DNA of 64,000 bases from SHZI01 sp040080965 (GTDB lineage: Bacteria; Pseudomonadota; Gammaproteobacteria; Steroidobacterales; GCA-2729495), in contig JBEBHH010000003.1 in the NCBI GenBank assembly GCA_040080965.1, positions 62,001 to 126,000 on the forward strand, read 5' to 3'. The notes beneath the pieces were generated by a model. The model saw nothing but the letters and a program-made list of their open reading frames with translations, made no database searches and had not been told where the DNA came from. This document shows, piece after piece, positions 24,728-32,568 of the stretch. Every line of letters begins with the position of its first letter. Position 1 is the stretch's first letter. Position numbers and translations under genes: made by a program.

Positions 24728-26040
24728 CAGGCCGTACCGTACTTCGTTTCAACCTTGACGCCGATGGAATTGAGGAACGCCGTGGGCAGTACGCCCCCGG
24801 CGCTGATGATCACGGCATCGTTCTCCAGGGCGAATTCGTCGTCCACCAGCCGCAGGAGCACCTTGTCCCGTTCTATGCCGAGGACTTCTGATTTCAGCAG
24901 CACTTGCACCTTGCCGGCTTCCGCGGCCACGCGCAGGCGCTCGCGGTTGGCGGGTTTGGCGCGATTGAAGGAATCGGCCCGATAGGAGAGTGCGACCCTG
25001 GAGCCGGAGACCTGGCTGATCGTGGTGGCGGCCTCGAGCGCGCTGTCACCGCCACCGACGATCAGGACCTGGCGATCCTTGTACTGATCGGGTTCGATGA
25101 GCTTGTAGGTGACCTTGGTGAGATCCTCCCCGGGCACGCCGAGCTGCCGGGGCGTGCCCCGGCGCCCGATGCCGAGGAGAACGTTGCGGGCAAGGATCTC
25201 CCGCGTGCTCGTCTGGACGCGGAAGAGGTCGCCCTCCCGGGTGATGGCCGCCACGCGCTCCTTGAACGCGATGGGGACGCCGGTTTCGCGCTGGACCTTC
25301 TGCCAGTAGGCGAGGAGTTCCTCCTTGCTGGTGTTGCCGAAGTTCACCTTGCCGACCAGCGGCAGGTGCGCGCTGCCCGCCATCACCAGCTTGCCGCGCG
25401 GGTAATGGGACACCATGCCGCCGAAGGAGTCCTGCTCGATGGTGATGAAGCTGAGCTTATGCTCCATGGCCGCCAGCGAAGCGGAGAAGCCGGCCGGCCC
25501 CGCGCCGACGACCACGACATCCACGGCGGGGCCGTTCCTCGGCCCGCGGTTCTTCGCGATGTAACCGACGGCCTGCCGTCCCTGCTCGATGGCGTTGCGG
25601 ATCAGGCCCATCCCGCCCAGCTCGCCGGCAATGTAAATGCCCGGCACGTTGGTCTGGAAGTCCGGCCCGACGTCGGGGATGTCCATCCCGCGGCGTTCCG
25701 TGCCGAAGACCAGGGTGATGGCGCCGACCGGACACGCGGTGCGGCACGCCCCGTGGCCGATGCAGTCGCTGGGCGACACGAGTTCGGCCTTGCCCCGGAT
25801 CATGCCGAGCACCTGGTGCCCCGGCATCTCGGGGCAGGCGTTGATGCACGCCTTGCAGCCGATGCAGATGTTCGGATCGATGACGGGGTGGATCGCCGGC
25901 GGCTCGGTCAGGCCTGAGGCGCGGGCGGAATCGAGCGCGGCCACGCTCTGCCGGTGGAGGCGCTTCTGGACGTAGCCATACGTGGCGACGATCGCTATCG
26001 CCGGCAGCAGGTACGTCAGCAGCGCCATCGTGGAGATCAT
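24727..26040 (-). CDS. Membrane-anchored FAD/NAD(P)-binding oxidoreductase with two [4Fe-4S] clusters
   Basis: A 437-residue redox protein. One N-terminal membrane helix (LLTYLLPAIAIVATYGYV) anchors it. A two-cluster ferredoxin domain follows (CIGCKACINACP and CIGHGACRTACP), and then a thioredoxin-reductase-like flavoprotein with GAGPAG for FAD and GGGDSALEAA for the nicotinamide nucleotide. No CxxC redox pair is present, so it is not a thioredoxin reductase. It could pass electrons between NAD(P)H, FeS clusters and a membrane partner such as the divergently encoded cytochrome-b-like protein. The start at this ATG lacks a strong ribosome binding site, and an ATG four codons later is possible. 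It is the first gene of the leftward operon. Confidence 0.87.
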   Translation of the reverse strand: MISTMALLTYLLPAIAIVATYGYVQKRLHRQSVAALDSARASGLTEPPAIHPVIDPNICIGCKACINACPEMPGHQVLGMIRGKAELVSPSDCIGHGACRTACPVGAITLVFGTERRGMDIPDVGPDFQTNVPGIYIAGELGGMGLIRNAIEQGRQAVGYIAKNRGPRNGPAVDVVVVGAGPAGFSASLAAMEHKLSFITIEQDSFGGMVSHYPRGKLVMAGSAHLPLVGKVNFGNTSKEELLAYWQKVQRETGVPIAFKERVAAITREGDLFRVQTSTREILARNVLLGIGRRGTPRQLGVPGEDLTKVTYKLIEPDQYKDRQVLIVGGGDSALEAATTISQVSGSRVALSYRADSFNRAKPANRERLRVAAEAGKVQVLLKSEVLGIERDKVLLRLVDDEFALENDAVIISAGGVLPTAFLNSIGVKVETKYGTA

Positions 26041-26353
26041 GCTTATAGTGACTCGAACATGGAGTGGCCGCCCCCGTGACGGCCCGGGTGGATTCTCGTG
26101 AACCAAGCGGCCACCGGATGTGCCGCGCTTCACAGTGCGAGCGGAACCGCGCCGTTAAAGTTGCGGGAGAGCGAGGGGGCGTCAGGTTCATTTGACATAA
26201 ACTTACCCTCGGGATGCATTCCGACGCTGTTGTGCCTAAGATGCACAACTGCGAACAAAAGTGCAAACCGTGGCTCCCGCCTTGGGCTGGCGGATCTTCG
26301 CCAGCGCGCGGAGCAGAACCAATGAATGTCACAGCACCGGGGAGGGGTAAGTC
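26041..26353. promoter_or_regulatory. Divergent control region of the electron-transfer operons
   Basis: This 313-bp gene-free region separates the two divergent operons and should hold both promoters. It contains a perfect inverted repeat at 26229-26249 (separate entry), a TTGACA hexamer at 26192-26197 without a clear partner -10, and at its right end GGAGGGG (26341-26347), the ribosome binding site that selects the TTG start of the next gene. No FNR-type site was recognised. Confidence 0.5.
26229..26249. promoter_or_regulatory. Perfect inverted repeat, candidate operator shared by divergent operons
   Basis: Arms GTTGTGC and GCACAAC are separated by seven bases (CTAAGAT). It is placed near the middle of the divergent intergenic region, where one regulator could control both operons. 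The arms do not match FNR, CRP or ArcA consensus as I know them. Confidence 0.5.
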
Positions 26354-27265
26354 TTGAGCGGAGTTTCAGCAGCAGCACGCGTCACCACGCCCCCGGCGGA
26401 GGCGCGGCCGTGGCAGACCCTGCGGTCCCTGTATTCGCGTTACGGCGCCATCGCGGGCTTCGCGTTTGCAGCAGTGGTCGTCTGGATCGGCTGGCTCGGC
26501 CGTGACCAGCGCGCCATCCATGCCGAGTACGGGCTGGGTTACGCGCTCGGCATCACCGGCGGCTCGCTCATGCTGATCCTGCTGCTCTACTCGGTGCGCA
26601 AGCGTGTGCGCTGGCTCGCGCGCTTCGGCGAGACCCGGCACTGGTTCCGTACCCACATGATGCTCGGCATCGTCGGGCCGGTGCTGATCCTGTACCACTG
26701 CAACTTCGCGCTCGGCGATCTCAACTCAAAGGTGGCGCTGTACTGCACCCTGCTGGTGGCGGGCAGCGGCGTGCTGGGCCGCTACTTCTACGCCGGTATC
26801 CATCACGGCCTGTACGGCAGCAAGGCGACGCTCCAGGAGATGGTGGGAGCCCTCGAGAAGTCGATGCCCGGCGGCCACGCGAGCGCGCTGATCCAGCCCA
26901 TCCGCGAGGAACTGGCGGCGCTGGACCGGCGCGTCCTCGCGCCATCGGCCACCTTCACCGACAGCATCATCCGGCACGTGGCCATCAGCTGGCAGACGCG
27001 GCGCATCTACAGCCGCCTGATGTCCCGGACCCGCCGCGCCCTTATCACCAGGGCCATGACGTCCCCGGTCGTCGACCAGCACGCCGACCGCCTCGAGGCA
27101 ACGATCCGCAAGTTCCTGCGGGAGCACCTGAGCCAGGTGCGCCATGTCGCCCGCTTCAACTCCTTCGAGAGGCTGTTCTCGCTCTGGCATGTCGTGCACG
27201 TGCCGTTCTTCCTGATGATGATCCTGTCGGGGTTGTTCCACGTCTTCGCGGTCCACCTGTACTAG
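26354..27265 (+). CDS. Cytochrome-b-like multi-pass membrane protein
   Basis: A 303-residue inner-membrane protein with four hydrophobic helices in the first half (about 30-50, 56-80, 101-120, 126-147), a long amphipathic middle segment, and a fifth helix at the C-terminus. Histidines lie within or at the ends of the helices: His101 and His115 in helix 3, His150 and His151 after helix 4, and His279, His282, His296 and His300 in the last helix. They are spaced as heme-b ligands would be, as in ferric-reductase or cytochrome-b folds. I could not assign a named family. The TTG start follows GGAGGGG; an overlapping ATG upstream runs into a stop. It probably connects the quinone pool or the FAD/FeS protein to the periplasmic cytochromes. 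Confidence 0.75.
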   Translation: MSGVSAAARVTTPPAEARPWQTLRSLYSRYGAIAGFAFAAVVVWIGWLGRDQRAIHAEYGLGYALGITGGSLMLILLLYSVRKRVRWLARFGETRHWFRTHMMLGIVGPVLILYHCNFALGDLNSKVALYCTLLVAGSGVLGRYFYAGIHHGLYGSKATLQEMVGALEKSMPGGHASALIQPIREELAALDRRVLAPSATFTDSIIRHVAISWQTRRIYSRLMSRTRRALITRAMTSPVVDQHADRLEATIRKFLREHLSQVRHVARFNSFERLFSLWHVVHVPFFLMMILSGLFHVFAVHLY

Positions 27266-27278
27266 CAGGAATCCGGAC

Positions 27279-28862
27279 GTGGCGATGGGCAGGACAACGG
27301 GCTTCATCGCGCTGATCGTCCTCCTTATGTGCAGTCTGGCGCCGGTGGATGCCGGCGCCATCGACTGGGAAAGCCTCGTGATGCCCGGCCCCGTGATCAC
27401 CGGTCACGCCGACACCGAGAAGGAATGCAGGAAGTGCCATGTCCCGTTCGCCCGGGACGACCAGAGGAAGCTCTGCCTCGATTGCCACGACAAGGTCGCC
27501 GGCGACATTGTCCGGAAGACGGGATTCCACTGGCGATTCGAGCCGGCCCGCACCGGCCAGTGCCGGAGTTGTCACACGGACCACGAGGGCCGGACGGCGG
27601 ATATCGTCCGCCTGACGCCGCAGACCTTCAATCACGCCCTGACGGATTACGCGCTCGACGGTGCTCACCAGAAGGTCGCCTGCGCGGACTGCCACGAGCC
27701 GAAGGCAAAGCACCGGGATGCGGCGTCCACCTGCATTGGCTGTCATGCCGAGCAGGACGTGCACAAGAAGGCCCTGGGCGAAGACTGCGCCACCTGCCAC
27801 AACACCACCGCCTGGAAGCAGACGAAGTTTGACCACGCCAAGGAAACCGACCCGAGCTATCCCCTGACGGGCGCCCACGAGAAGGTCGAATGCGGCCTGT
27901 GCCACGCCGGACAGCGCTACAAGGACACGCCCACGACCTGCCTTGCGTGCCATCGGATCGATGACGTTCACCAGGGTGCGCGTGGAACGGACTGCGAGTC
28001 GTGCCACTCGACGGTGGAGTGGAAGGAGCCCACGTTCGATCACCTGAAGAAGACTGGTTTCGCCCTGACCGCCGGCCACTCGGGCCTGACGTGCATCGCC
28101 TGCCACGCGGGCAACGATTTCAAGAAGACTGACGGCAAGACCTGCGTAGACTGCCATCGGAGTGACGACACCCACCAGGGCCGCAACGGCGTGGAGTGCA
28201 AGACCTGCCACACGACCAAGGCCTGGGACACCGTGAAATTCGATCACGCGAAGGAAACCAAGTTCGCGCTCAACGGTGCCCACGCCGATCTGGCCTGCGT
28301 CACCTGCCACAAGGGCGCGGCCAAGACCGAGAAGCTCGAGACGACCTGTGTGTCATGCCATCGCGGGAATGACCCCCACAAGGAATCGCTGGGGACCGAC
28401 TGCGGCACCTGCCACAACGAAAAGACCTGGCAGGCCGACGTGCGCTTCGACCACGACCTCACCGGCTTCCCGCTGGCCGGCCTGCATGCCACGACGTCCT
28501 GCGAGTCCTGTCACGTGGACAAGAAGTTCAAGGGCATCGGCTCCGCCTGCATCGACTGCCACCGCCCCGATGACGTGCACAAGGGCGGCCTGGGAGACAA
28601 GTGCGCCGACTGCCACACGCCCAATGACTGGCGCATCTGGACGTTCGATCACAATGTCCAGACTGATTTCCGGATCGATGGCGCCCACTCGGACCTCCGA
28701 TGCGTGGAGTGCCACGTCCGGCCCCCCGGCGGCAGGGCAACGGCCCGCGACTGCGGCAGCTGCCACCGCAAGGACGACAGGCACAGCGGCCAGTTCGGTT
28801 CGGATTGCGCCCGATGTCACAACACCCGGACATTTGCCGGTGCAAGGAGAAGGACGCCATGA
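27279..28862 (+). CDS. Periplasmic multiheme cytochrome c with 21 CXXCH motifs
   Basis: A 527-residue secreted cytochrome with 21 CXXCH motifs. After the signal peptide (hydrophobic core IALIVLLMCSL) come about six repeats of a three-heme module of roughly 75 residues. Each reads GAH...C..CH, then C..CHR.DD.H.G..G..C..CH, then W....FDH, with extra His residues (the conserved GAH and FDH) suited to be distal heme ligands. The density of about one heme per 25 residues suggests a continuous electron wire long enough to span the periplasm. The GTG start has AGGA eight bases upstream; an ATG two codons later is an alternative. It overlaps the next, 5-heme gene by four bases. Confidence 0.93.
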   Translation: MAMGRTTGFIALIVLLMCSLAPVDAGAIDWESLVMPGPVITGHADTEKECRKCHVPFARDDQRKLCLDCHDKVAGDIVRKTGFHWRFEPARTGQCRSCHTDHEGRTADIVRLTPQTFNHALTDYALDGAHQKVACADCHEPKAKHRDAASTCIGCHAEQDVHKKALGEDCATCHNTTAWKQTKFDHAKETDPSYPLTGAHEKVECGLCHAGQRYKDTPTTCLACHRIDDVHQGARGTDCESCHSTVEWKEPTFDHLKKTGFALTAGHSGLTCIACHAGNDFKKTDGKTCVDCHRSDDTHQGRNGVECKTCHTTKAWDTVKFDHAKETKFALNGAHADLACVTCHKGAAKTEKLETTCVSCHRGNDPHKESLGTDCGTCHNEKTWQADVRFDHDLTGFPLAGLHATTSCESCHVDKKFKGIGSACIDCHRPDDVHKGGLGDKCADCHTPNDWRIWTFDHNVQTDFRIDGAHSDLRCVECHVRPPGGRATARDCGSCHRKDDRHSGQFGSDCARCHNTRTFAGARRRTP

Positions 28863-29335
28863 ACGCAATTTCCACCGCTTGCCGCTTCGTGCGGGTGATT
28901 GGGCTGATTCTGGCCCTCGGCGCCATCCCGGCCAGCGTGGCGATCGCCCAGACACCCTTCGATTCATCGTTTGATCACATGACAACCGGATGGTCCCTGG
29001 AAGGCTCGCACCGGAGCGTGGATTGCGCCTCCTGCCATGTCGGCGGCATCTTCCAGGGCACTCCCCGGCAATGCGTGGCCTGTCACTCAAGGGCGGGACT
29101 GGTCAAGGCCACGGCGCCGTCGGTCACTCACATCCGGACCACGGACGAGTGCGATGCCTGCCACCGCGAGACGACCTGGTCCTACGTGCGGCCGGTCGAT
29201 CACACGGCCGTCATCGGCACGTGCTTCAGCTGTCACAATGGGCTGACGGCCACCGGCAAGTCGCCGAACCACATCCCGACCAGCAGCGACTGCGAGGCCT
29301 GCCATTCCACGCGCGCCTGGTCGCCGGCAGGCTGA
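28859..29335 (+). CDS. Small periplasmic cytochrome c with 5 CXXCH motifs
   Basis: A 158-residue exported protein with five CXXCH motifs (CASCH, CVACH, CDACH, CFSCH, CEACH) after a signal peptide ending near SVAIAQ. It is composed of the same kind of half-modules as its larger neighbour (WSLEGSHRSVDCASCH resembles the GAH...C..CH unit). The start overlaps the 21-heme gene stop (ATGA), and an AAGGAGAAGGA-like stretch just upstream is a strong ribosome binding site. It ends 6 bp before the SPOR-barrel gene. A shuttle between the long cytochrome and the outer-membrane barrel is a reasonable role. Confidence 0.9.
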   Translation: MNAISTACRFVRVIGLILALGAIPASVAIAQTPFDSSFDHMTTGWSLEGSHRSVDCASCHVGGIFQGTPRQCVACHSRAGLVKATAPSVTHIRTTDECDACHRETTWSYVRPVDHTAVIGTCFSCHNGLTATGKSPNHIPTSSDCEACHSTRAWSPAG

Positions 29336-29341
29336 GATCAC

Positions 29342-31837
29342 ATGAGCATCATCCAGAAGCTCTCAACGCTCGCCCTGCTGCTCGCCAGCGGCGTGGCGGC
29401 CGCCGCCCCGGGTGAGATCGTCTCGGTGCTGATCTCGAGGACGGGCGGCACCGCAGACGTGGAAATCCGGTTTGCCTGCCCCAACCGGCTGCTGGGGCAC
29501 TCTGTGACGGGCGCTGGCACCCTGAGCGAGATCACCCTCATGCGCGTGGACGGGTGCCCTGGATCCGGCGATGCCATCCGCGATGCCACCCGGCCCGCCG
29601 GCCGGGAGCTGGCTGCGCTGGGTGAGGTCGAGTACACCGCGCGACCCGGGACCGACGCGCTGCTGCGCCTGCGCTTCGACCGCCCCGTCAACGTCACGGT
29701 TGCCCAGTCCGGAGACCTGCGGGGTCTCCGCGTGCAGGTCCAGGTCGTGGCGGGCGCCGGCGTCCCGGCGGGCGCGCCCGTCCCGGTCGTCCCGCCCAAG
29801 GTGGCCCCGCCGGGACTGACCCCCGAGCAGGTCGCCCGTGCCGAGGAGCGGGCGCGCCTGGCGATGCAGCCAAAGGTGGCAGCGGCGCCGCCCCCGGCGC
29901 TGTACACGATCAACCTGCGCTCCGCGACCACGCCGATCGACCCGGGCGCTGAGGCGGTGGGCCTGGCTTCGCCGAACCAGTTGTCCTACATCTCGGACCT
30001 GCAGGTCGAGGACCAGTTGTGGCATCGCCTGCGGCTCGGCTTCTTTGTAACCGAGGCCGACGCCAACGCCGCTCTCGCCGGGCTGCGTGCGCGCTATCCC
30101 GACGCCTGGGTTACGCGTGCATCCGCTGCTGAACGCCTCGGCGCCGGGGCGGGCGCGACGGTCACGGCGAAGGGTGGGGCCGAGGCCACCGCGTTGGCCG
30201 GGCCCGGCGTGGCCGCGCTCACCGACGCCCAGTCGAAGGACCTGCTGGTGCAGGCGCGGGGCGCCATCATCGACCAGGACTATCCGCGCGCCATCGACCT
30301 CGCGACGCGCCTGCTCGCGGCCCGGCCGGTCGCCGAGAAGGCGGAGGCGCGCGAAATCCTTGGCCTCGCAAGGGAGCGCAGCGGCCAGGCGGAGCAGGCT
30401 GTCGCGGAGTACCAGCGTTACATCGTCGACTACCCCGACGGCGAGGGCGCAGAGCGGGTCCGGCAGCGGCTCGCGGCGCTGACGACGGCGCGGGAGCCCC
30501 CAAAGGAATCCATTCGCGACAAGGCCAGCCAGCGCGATACCGACTGGGAGGTCTACGGCGGGATTTCACAGTTCTACCGCATGGACACCATCGATTTCGG
30601 CGGCGAGTCCGGCTCGGCGGATCAATCGGCAATCTTCTCCGATGCCGAGGTCGTGGTCCGGCACACGGGAGAGCGCTTCGACTTCGAATCGCGCGCCACC
30701 GTTGGCTATACCTTCGACATGTCCGGCGGAGACCAGAGCGTCGACGACGAGACGCGGATCTACAACCTGTACATGGACCTGAACGACCAGAGCCTGGGCC
30801 TGTCCACGCGCCTGGGACGCCAGACCCTGCGCAACCAGGGCGTGCTCGGCCGGTTCGATGGCGCCATCGTTTCCTGGCAATGGACGCCGAACTACCGGTT
30901 CAACGTGCTCGCCGGCCTGCCGGTCTACAACCCGAACGAAACCGTCGAAACGAGCAGGATGTTCTACGGCTACAGCGTCGACGTGCTGGACCTGCTGGAT
31001 ATCTTTGACGTGAATGTGTTCGTCAACATCCAGGAGGTCGACGATGTCAACGACCGCCAGGCAGCGGGCGCCGAGATCCGGTACTTCGGCGGGAACAAGT
31101 CGCTGATTGCCGCGGTGGACTACGACTTCGGCTACAGCGAGCTCAACAGCGTGGCTGCGCTCGGCAACTGGACCTTCGGCGACAGCCTGACGGTGAACGG
31201 GCGCTTCGACTGGCGGAACTCCCCGTACCTGACCACCGAGAACGCGCTGATCGGCCAGCCGGCGTCGAGTATCCAGGACCTGCTGCTGACCTACACCGAA
31301 GGCGAGATTCGCCAGCTGGCCCTGGACCGTTCCGGCGCCATGCAGAGCTTTGCCCTGGGCGTGTCCCGGCCGATCTCCGAGCGCTTCCAGATCAGTGCTG
31401 ACGTCACGGCTTCCCAGTACGACGGCACACCCGATTCGGGCGGGGTGCGTGAGACCCCGGATTCCGGGACGCTGATCTACTCCTACCTCAGCCTCGTCGG
31501 CACGAGCCTCTTTCGCGAGGGGGATGTCTCCATCTTCGGACTGCGCTATTCCGACAGCGGTGCGTCCACGTCCACGGGGCTGTTCGTCGACACCCGCTTC
31601 CCCGTCACGCAGGCACTGCGGCTGAATCCGAGGGTGCTGGTGTCGTACCGGGACATCACCGAGGGCGACGCGACGGAGCTGCTGGTACGGCCGGGGCTCC
31701 GGGTCCTCTACCGGATGACACGGCAGTTCCGCCTCGAGTTCGAGGGCGGGGGCGAGTTCGGCACACACGACAGCGGTGACGAGTCGAACAACTCGACCGG
31801 TTACTACCTCTATATGGGCTACAGCGCGGACTTCTGA
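29342..31837 (+). CDS. SPOR-TPR-beta-barrel fusion protein (candidate porin of the cytochrome complex)
   Basis: An 831-residue exported protein with four parts. They are a signal peptide (1-21); an N-terminal beta-rich domain resembling AMIN (24-137); a proline-rich linker and a SPOR-like domain (186-260, beginning YTINLRSA); and a TPR-like pair (about 300-385). The last 430 residues alternate amphipathic strands and end in Phe (GYSADF), as outer-membrane barrels do. SPOR domains bind peptidoglycan, so the protein may tie the barrel to the wall. With three cytochromes beside it, the barrel is the natural candidate for the sheath through which hemes cross the outer membrane. The barrel call is from pattern only. 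Confidence 0.8.
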   Translation: MSIIQKLSTLALLLASGVAAAAPGEIVSVLISRTGGTADVEIRFACPNRLLGHSVTGAGTLSEITLMRVDGCPGSGDAIRDATRPAGRELAALGEVEYTARPGTDALLRLRFDRPVNVTVAQSGDLRGLRVQVQVVAGAGVPAGAPVPVVPPKVAPPGLTPEQVARAEERARLAMQPKVAAAPPPALYTINLRSATTPIDPGAEAVGLASPNQLSYISDLQVEDQLWHRLRLGFFVTEADANAALAGLRARYPDAWVTRASAAERLGAGAGATVTAKGGAEATALAGPGVAALTDAQSKDLLVQARGAIIDQDYPRAIDLATRLLAARPVAEKAEAREILGLARERSGQAEQAVAEYQRYIVDYPDGEGAERVRQRLAALTTAREPPKESIRDKASQRDTDWEVYGGISQFYRMDTIDFGGESGSADQSAIFSDAEVVVRHTGERFDFESRATVGYTFDMSGGDQSVDDETRIYNLYMDLNDQSLGLSTRLGRQTLRNQGVLGRFDGAIVSWQWTPNYRFNVLAGLPVYNPNETVETSRMFYGYSVDVLDLLDIFDVNVFVNIQEVDDVNDRQAAGAEIRYFGGNKSLIAAVDYDFGYSELNSVAALGNWTFGDSLTVNGRFDWRNSPYLTTENALIGQPASSIQDLLLTYTEGEIRQLALDRSGAMQSFALGVSRPISERFQISADVTASQYDGTPDSGGVRETPDSGTLIYSYLSLVGTSLFREGDVSIFGLRYSDSGASTSTGLFVDTRFPVTQALRLNPRVLVSYRDITEGDATELLVRPGLRVLYRMTRQFRLEFEGGGEFGTHDSGDESNNSTGYYLYMGYSADF

Positions 31838-31849
31838 CGGGGGGCGGAA

Positions 31850-32485
31850 ATGACAAGGGATCTGGCATCGGCAGTCCGGCGCAGCGGCGCGCAGGCGGCA
31901 GCCGCCGTGGTCATCGCGGCGGTTCTCGTGGCCTCCTGCGGAACGGCATCACCCGCGCGGCGCGCGACCGAGTATCTGGACGACTCCACGAGTGCGACGA
32001 TCACCCGCGTCGACCAGCCATTCCTGTTCTTCAGTGACGATCCCGCTCGAGCCGCGAATGCCCGCGACTACCTCAACGCGGCGCCCCTGGCGGTGAACCA
32101 GGCTGGCAAGCGCTCGTGGTGGTTGTGGCTGGGCCTGTGGAGCACCATCGACCGCGGAATCACTGTTGGTGATGCCCGGCTTGGGGATATCCAGGGCGTC
32201 CAGCTCATCATCGACGGGGAGCCCATGGACCTGGACATGGGCGGGCGGGTGGAACGGATCCCGGGAGTCACGCGGCCACCCTACGAAGCACCCGTGCCCA
32301 CCGCCAGGAATCTCGTCGTGCCACTCACCGGCAGCCAGGTGGCCCGGCTGAGCCGGGGCACCAGTGTCGTCCTGCGCACGGAAATGACCAGCGGCCCGGC
32401 CCTGCTCTGGCAGCCCTGGACCGGCAGCGGCAACTGGACCGATTTCGCTGAACTCGTGGCGGCCGAGTCCGCGTCTCCACGGTGA
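31850..32485 (+). CDS. Putative lipoprotein, last gene of the rightward electron-transfer operon
   Basis: A 211-residue protein with a lipoprotein signal (LVASCGTAS) and no other recognised domain. It has conserved-looking aromatic patches (RSWWLWLGLWST) and a closing section that could be a beta sandwich (VVLRTEMTSGPALLWQPW). It lies 12 bp after the SPOR-barrel gene and precedes a gap of about 80 bp before the formaldehyde dehydrogenase gene, so it ends the operon. It may be an accessory subunit of the outer-membrane complex. I do not recognise a family. Confidence 0.7.
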   Translation: MTRDLASAVRRSGAQAAAAVVIAAVLVASCGTASPARRATEYLDDSTSATITRVDQPFLFFSDDPARAANARDYLNAAPLAVNQAGKRSWWLWLGLWSTIDRGITVGDARLGDIQGVQLIIDGEPMDLDMGGRVERIPGVTRPPYEAPVPTARNLVVPLTGSQVARLSRGTSVVLRTEMTSGPALLWQPWTGSGNWTDFAELVAAESASPR

Positions 32486-32568
32486 CGGGCAGGCCCCGCC
32501 CGACCCCTGCCCGACGCTGCATTCCTTCGACTACACTCTCCGGCGGTTCGCTTCCGGAGTAGCCGCCC

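Noticed and set aside
32487..32512. Terminator after the rightward electron-transfer operon
   Set aside because: GGGCAGG/CCTGCCC can pair, but no T-run follows and the loop is 12 bases; it may be only a hairpin.
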